A stretch of DNA of 64,000 nt from Arabidopsis thaliana. Its lineage: Eukaryota > Streptophyta > Magnoliopsida > Brassicales > Brassicaceae. Below the pieces are notes generated by a model that was not told where the DNA came from, made no database searches, and saw nothing but the letters and a program-made list of their open reading frames with translations. Location: contig NC_003070.9 in the NCBI RefSeq assembly GCF_000001735.4, positions 24,165,971-24,229,970 on the forward strand. Direction: 5' to 3'. The position numbers and the translations under genes were made by a program. Below are positions 59,018 to 64,000 of the stretch, piece after piece; positions within the stretch are counted from its first letter, which is position 1, and every line of letters begins with the position of its first letter.

Positions 59018-59845
59018 TTGAAAGCAAAGTTGATTTCGAAGAAGAAGATAACTTCGCTAATTATCTGTTCTTTTCTGTTGTTTCTTCTTCCAATCGCGTT
59101 TTCTAGGCCGATAAGAAACTTAGATGGACCAAGTGGAAGAGCTCCAACTGTTCAACAAATAAGAAACAAACATGGGACTAGAGAGGTGATAGTGGACAAC
59201 GGGATTATTAGTGTCAGTTTCTCGAGTCCCCAAGGACTTATAACTGGCATCAAATACAAAGGAGTCAATAATGTTCTCCATCCACATCAACGAGCTCGAG
59301 AATACTTTGTACCGGAGCCATACAAGAACACAATGAACCCTTTATATCTAAACCACACGGACAAGTTTAGGCAGTACGGATTATGGCAACGATACACAGA
59401 GTTATATCCAAACCATGACCTCATCTACACAATTGGAGTTAGTAACTATAGCAAAGACTGGTTCTACTCTCAAGTCACAAGAAAAATCGGTGATTCAACG
59501 TACACACCAACTACATGGCAGACTGTGTTTCATCTTCCATATGTAAACATGCGAGGTAGCTACACATTGCAGCTAGCTTTAGCCTCGGCTGCATGGGCTA
59601 ATCTACAAGTACGTTTCAATAACGAATACACGAGGCCATTTTTCTCAACGGGATATATTGGAAGAGATAATGCTATAGCAAGACATGGAATCCATGGACT
59701 CTATCGGCTTTATAGCATCAATGTACCTGGAAGGTTGCTACGCACGGGAACCAACACGATTTATCTTCGACAAGCTAAAGCATCAGGACCACTTGAAGGA
59801 GTTATGTATGATTACATTCGTCTCGAAGAGCCTTCTAGAGAATAG
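59018..59845 (+). CDS. Rhamnogalacturonate lyase-like protein lacking the catalytic centre
   Basis: Single-exon protein, 275 aa; family members are usually about 600-680 aa. Residues 1-29 form a signal peptide (SLIICSFLLFLLPIAFS), so the protein is secreted. Residues about 55-90 (EVIVDNGIISVSFSSPQGLITGIKYKG) match the start of the lyase. After NNVLHPHQR it jumps to AREYFVPEPYKNTMNPLYLN and then directly to the C-terminal galactose-binding (CBM-like) domain (DWFYSQVTRKIG, TWQTVFHLP, RPFFSTGYIGRDNAIARHGIHGLYRL, GTNTIYLRQA, GVMYDYIRLE). The middle with the catalytic Lys and His of polysaccharide lyase family 4 is absent. The frame is open throughout, so the product may be a secreted carbohydrate-binding protein. 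Probably AT1G65210. Confidence 0.85.
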   Translation: MKAKLISKKKITSLIICSFLLFLLPIAFSRPIRNLDGPSGRAPTVQQIRNKHGTREVIVDNGIISVSFSSPQGLITGIKYKGVNNVLHPHQRAREYFVPEPYKNTMNPLYLNHTDKFRQYGLWQRYTELYPNHDLIYTIGVSNYSKDWFYSQVTRKIGDSTYTPTTWQTVFHLPYVNMRGSYTLQLALASAAWANLQVRFNNEYTRPFFSTGYIGRDNAIARHGIHGLYRLYSINVPGRLLRTGTNTIYLRQAKASGPLEGVMYDYIRLEEPSRE

Positions 59846-60233
59846 ATTCATATAGTAGATACTTTTTTTTTTTTTTTTTTTTTTCACGATTGGTTTTATG
59901 TGCCATTGATTTAAGTTTGAGATATAATTACTTTATTTAATTATTTCTATATAACCATCAACCATGCATCTTTTTTCAAAGTTTATTCTTTATATGCTCT
60001 TTTGAATTTTGACATTAACGTAACAGAACTAATTAACCGACCCTCAACCGTACTTGATCTTAATCGAACCGGTTTGGGAGATTAGGGTTAATTTCGTCAT
60101 TTTCGTTTAGTACCTTCTCCTTTTTAGCGTCTTATGTAGCATCGTCCTCTTTCTCTTGAATTCGTATTTTTGAGTTCTCAGATTTCAAACACAAAAGTTT
60201 CGTCTCCGATTTAATCTTTCTACGTCTTGGTTT
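59846..60233. other. Intergenic: RG-lyase-like 3' flank and 5MP promoter/leader
   Basis: A T homopolymer of about 21 bases at 59863-59884 follows the RG-lyase-like stop codon. The leader of the eIF5-mimic gene probably starts near 60110-60170 and runs to the ATG at 60234. Confidence 0.6.
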
Positions 60234-62829
60234 ATGAGGTAAGCTTGTTTCACAATCTTTCGTTAGGATTTCTGATGATGACGAATCTACCAATTTTGTT
60301 TCTCGTGGAAATTTGATTCAGATCTCATCTCTTCCTTCGATTTTGCATTCTTCTGAATTTGTTTATAATCCTTATAGCTATTCATTGTTCTTAATTGAAT
60401 TAGATTTGTCTCGAATCTATGAATTACGGTTGAAACGAGACTTGTTTCGACTGCTAGGGTTTCGTATGTATATTCAGGATGATTTCGTTATCACTGCTAA
60501 TCTGTTTTATTGCTCTTTTTTCTTGCAGCTCAAAGGAGAAGCCCACTCTCGGGTATGTGAATTTTAAAGCTTTTCGACATTTATTTGTTTTGTAGTTTGA
60601 GCCTTTTTGTCTATGTTAATTTCTCTGTAATTCGTCCATGGAAGTTGAAAACTTAGGTTCTGATGTTTATGGTTAGATTTAGTTCTGAATCTCTGAAGTT
60701 GATGCATAATAATGTATTTTGAAGTACTTTGAAATGAATTGTGAGAAGACTCTCTTCCCTTGATCTGGCTATTGACTCTTCTTTAAGTTGTTTCATCTTT
60801 TGTTAGAAATTGTTAACATGAGCATTAAGTTTAGAATGATTGTAATTATAAGTTTGTGTTTATTTTTATGTGTAGAGGTACGCGGATTAAGACCCGCAAA
60901 AGGAATATTGCTGCTCCTCTCGACCCTGCTGCTTTTTCTGATGCACTAGTTCAGATTTATCTGGATAATGCTGGTGATCTGGTACTTTTTTTTTCGTGTT
61001 TTAAGTATTTATTTATCTGTTTTTATTTGCTTGTAAAATGTCGTGCACCTTAACTTATGACTTTGTTTTTGTTTTGTCTTAGGAACTTGTTGCCAGAAGT
61101 TTAGAGTCATCTGATCTTAATTTCTCAAGATACGGTGATATTTTCTTTGAGGTAAATTCTCCATATATCAATACTGTCTCAGCTATCTTCTATTGCCTGT
61201 GTATTTTTTGTTTTCTTGTAGCAAGGGGCTTTTTGTTTTGCTTGTCTTTCCGAGATTTAATAATTGATGGATCTCTTTTATTATATAAGGTTGTTTTCAT
61301 TGGAGGACGTACTCAAACTGGTTCAGTGAAATCTGATGAAGGGGAACGCCACCCTTACTCTATAATCGACTGTGAACCAAAGCGTGAAGCTATTTTACCA
61401 TCAGTTGTATACATACAGAAAATTTTGCGGAGGAAAGCCTTCCTTATTAAGAACCTTGAGAATGTTACACGGAGATTCTTACAGTCACTGGAGCTTTTTG
61501 AGGAGAATGAGAGGAAGAAGCTTGCAATATTCACAGCACTTGCATTTTCACAGAAGCTCTCAGGATTACCTGCAGAGACTGTCTTCCAGCCATTGCTTAA
61601 GGATACTCTTGTTGCCAAAGGGATAGTTCTCAATTTTGTAACAGACTTCTTCAATGAATATTTGGTTGAGAACAGTCTTGATGACTTGATTTCTATTCTG
61701 AGGCGTGGCAAGATGGATGACAAACTCTTGGAGTTCCTGCCACCCACAAAGCGGACTACAGAAAGTTTTGCCGAGCATTTCACGTGAGTTTTAATTTCTT
61801 GAAGTTTGCTGCATTCAATAGTATAATGTTGGTTCTTTTTTTACTTGTTGTAGTTTCCTTGCTCTTCTGTTTACCTGCGTTTCTCTAAATTTTAGTCGCT
61901 TAATACTGATATGATTGCCATTTCTCATTGATAAGATTAAATTAGTGAAAATGCTTCTATATAGGTTAACTTTTGTCACTAGTTTGTTGTGTTCAACAAT
62001 TCTCAGTTACTTCTGATTCTGTATTCGATTATCACTTGTCTTTTATCTCTGCTTTCTTATTGTATATGTAAAATTGATATATCTGCTATACTTTTCCTTC
62101 TGATTTTAAGTAAGGCAGGATTGACAGCTCTGGTAGAGTACAATGAAAGGAAAATATTTGAGGTGAAGCTGAAGGAAATCAAAGCGGTCCTTACGAGCCA
62201 AGTGACAGAGGAAATAAACGTAGATGAAGTGACTGAAATGGTGAAGCAACAGGTGAAAGATGCAAAGCTGCCAGAGACTGAGGTTGTGCATGTGATCTGG
62301 GATGGGATAATGAATGCTGTTCAATGGTCTGGGAAAAACCAGCAGCAGAATTCGAATGCTGTATTACGCCAAGTGAGTTGATTTTCTATTTTATTTTGAA
62401 GCAAGATTATGTTGTTTTGTTCAAAGCTAAGCTAAGCTAGCCGCTGTTTTGTGGTAGGTGAAAACATGGGCACCCCTTCTGAACACGCTGTGTAGCACCG
62501 GGAACATGGAGATGGAACTGATGTATAAAGTACAGATGCAATGCTATGAGGATGCAAAGCTGATGAAAGTGTTTCCTGAGGTAGTGAGATCTCTGTATGA
62601 ACTGGATGTGCTTGCGGAAGACACCATTCTGCACTGGTATCGCAAAGGGACCAACCCTAAGGGCAGGTACTATTTTCGAGTTTTTCACAAAAACAAGGTT
62701 AATAATAGTATTCTCTTAGTAACATATATGTAATAATGGTTTGTGTTGGTTTTGCATTGCAGGCAAACGTTTGTGAAGGGATTGGAACCGTTTGTGAATT
62801 GGCTCGAAGAGGCCGAAGAAGAGGAGTGA
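60234..62829 (+). CDS. eIF5-mimic protein (BZW/5MP, W2 domain)
   Basis: 411 aa, eight exons: 60234-60238, 60529-60552, 60876-60981, 61083-61151, 61290-61783, 62111-62372, 62458-62666, 62763-62829. The first coding exon is only five bases (ATGAG). Starts MSSKEKPTLGGTRIKTRKRN, the conserved head of this family. An all-helical MIF4G/HEAT-like body follows, and the W2 (eIF5C) domain ends with WLEEAEEEE, an acidic-aromatic box typical of eIF5, eIF2B-epsilon and 5MP. Family members bind eIF2 and the pre-initiation complex and compete with eIF5, tightening start-codon choice. Cytosolic. Probably AT1G65220. Frame unbroken. Confidence 0.94.
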
Positions 62830-63196
62830 GTGAGACGCTCTGCTTCTTGTTTTCTCTTTTTACTCTCTTCTAATAAAAGAAAGACAATATTTTACTTCTC
62901 TTAACGCAAAATTCAGATGCTCTACATTGTTGGTGACTTGGTGTGATCTCTTTTTTGAATGAATAAGTACTTCTTTAGTTGATTATTTGTTGGTTTTGGT
63001 TAACCTCTTTGTGAGGTAATACAGGAATGTCATCTTGAAAAATACTAACCAAAAAATAAAAAATAGAGAATATAAAACCTTATCCAAAAGTAGGGAGATT
63101 GTGTTATTTAAAAGGGAACCACAGAAAAAAATAGGCGAGGAAAGACCATTAAGCCGTTGGCCACACAATCAGATATCATAATGGAAATACACTCCG
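62830..63196. other. Intergenic between 5MP gene and DUF2358 gene
   Basis: 3' UTR of the 5MP gene with AATAAA-like words at about 62872, then the promoter and leader of the DUF2358 gene. An out-of-frame ATG at 63181 opens a frame overlapping the start of the next gene; it may act as an upstream ORF. Nothing else seen. Confidence 0.55.
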
Positions 63197-64000
63197 ATGA
63201 CTACTTCTTCCTTCCTCCTCCCTGCTTCTCCTCCCTCAGCCGCCTTTCTCCGGCGGCGCTTCTTCCGCCACTCCTGGCTTTCCTCTAAGATCCACCACCG
63301 TCTTCCCCAAGGTACATTACTACTCTTCTCTATTTCACCTGTCACCACTTCTCTGATCTTTGGATTATTCTGGAATCTTCGTTTTATGTGATCTTGTTAC
63401 AAAAAGTTTCCATTACGATTCCATGTTTTAACCCTTAAGTTCAAAATTGTGGTACAATTCTATCTCATAGGTGTTTTGAGTTGAATGATACCTTCTGATT
63501 TTCTGGAGCCCTATTGATTGTATATCTCCCACTCTACTCTTATCTTACTATGCAACTATCCTGTCTTTCTTTACTTGCTTCAGTTATGAATGATTCCACG
63601 AGGACTGAAGTATCCATTGATAAATCAGAAGTAGACAAGCTTGTTGACAAGATTGATTTTGGGGAATTATGCAACGATTTTGAGTGCACAAGTAGTCCGC
63701 AGGTGGAATCCACAGCTAGACAACTTGTTCGCGACATTCTTGAAATCAGAGAAGGAAATCGTGCCTTTGCATGCTATGCAGTTTCCGTTAAATATAAGGT
63801 ACATTTCTCTGTCACATTGTATTTTACAATGTACATTGCTTTTCAGATAGATATGGTTCGTCGAAAATTTGTCACTTGTTAATCCACTTTGCTCAAAATG
63901 GGCACTTGAATATATGTGGCTATGTGCTAAAGGGAGTAGTATTTATCTTGCGTTTAGACATGGTCCAGTAAAATTGATTTGCTCGAACATTACAACACTT
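63197..64000 (+). CDS. Plastid-targeted DUF2358 protein (partial, runs off window)
   Basis: First two exons: 63197-63311 and 63584-63798; the gene continues past the window end. The N-terminus (MTTSSFLLPASPPSAAFLRR) is rich in Ser, Pro and Arg without acids, fitting a chloroplast transit peptide. Exon 2 encodes VMNDSTRTEVSIDKSEVDKL, then RQLVRDILEIREGNRAFACYAVSVKYK, which I match to the DUF2358 family (NTF2-like fold in plastid proteins). Function unknown. The phase-1 join (G + TT) restores an open frame between the two exons. Probably AT1G65230. Confidence 0.8.

Noticed and set aside
1-64000. tRNA genes
   Set aside because: No stretch with recognisable A and B boxes plus cloverleaf arms was found by eye; a tRNAscan run would be decisive.

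Overview
This window is nuclear DNA from a flowering plant, and I recognise it as Arabidopsis thaliana chromosome 1, lower arm, around loci AT1G65060 to AT1G65230. The evidence is a complete 561-codon 4-coumarate:CoA ligase 3 gene, intron-rich genes with GT-AG junctions, AT-rich intergenic DNA, and plant-only families (SCR-like, CHP/DC1, MATH-only, DUF627/DUF629 ubiquitin hydrolase-like, ZRK pseudokinase). Locus numbers and symbols are from memory. Exon coordinates were worked out by hand from splice signals and reading-frame continuity.

Left flank (1-17.3 kb), ordinary single-copy genes: 4CL3 (phenylpropanoid pathway, minus), MUTS2 with a C-terminal Smr domain (minus), a mitochondrial Oxa1/YidC-type insertase with C-terminal TPRs (OXA2a, plus; shares a 374-bp divergent promoter with MUTS2), and the lipid-droplet protein SLDP1 (minus).

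Centre (18-57 kb), an accessory gene array: four large genes (about 1,076-1,147 aa, minus strand) encode DUF627 + C2H2-DUF629 + UCH-like proteins. Three short genes (290-319 aa, plus strand) encode only the UCH-like C-terminal part, with matching intron phases. All seven lack the Cys expected at the peptidase nucleophile position, and one large copy carries a frameshift. Between them lie an SCR-like cysteine-rich secreted peptide gene, a U5 snRNA gene with a perfect plant snRNA promoter, a tandem-MATH gene, a C1/DC1 zinc-finger gene, and a ZRK-type pseudokinase. Gene fragments and tandem repeats show local duplication. The most striking pattern is regulatory: every one of the seven UCH-like genes has, just upstream, two G-box-like hexamers separated by exactly 5 bp (11-bp repeat, one helical turn).

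Right flank (57-64 kb): a rhamnogalacturonate-lyase-like gene that seems to have lost its catalytic middle, an intact eIF5-mimic (BZW/5MP, W2 domain) gene, and the 5' part of a plastid-targeted DUF2358 gene that runs off the window.

The centre looks like a birth-and-death cluster of pseudoenzymes (dead deubiquitinase-like proteins and a dead kinase) under a shared promoter design, set between conserved housekeeping genes.
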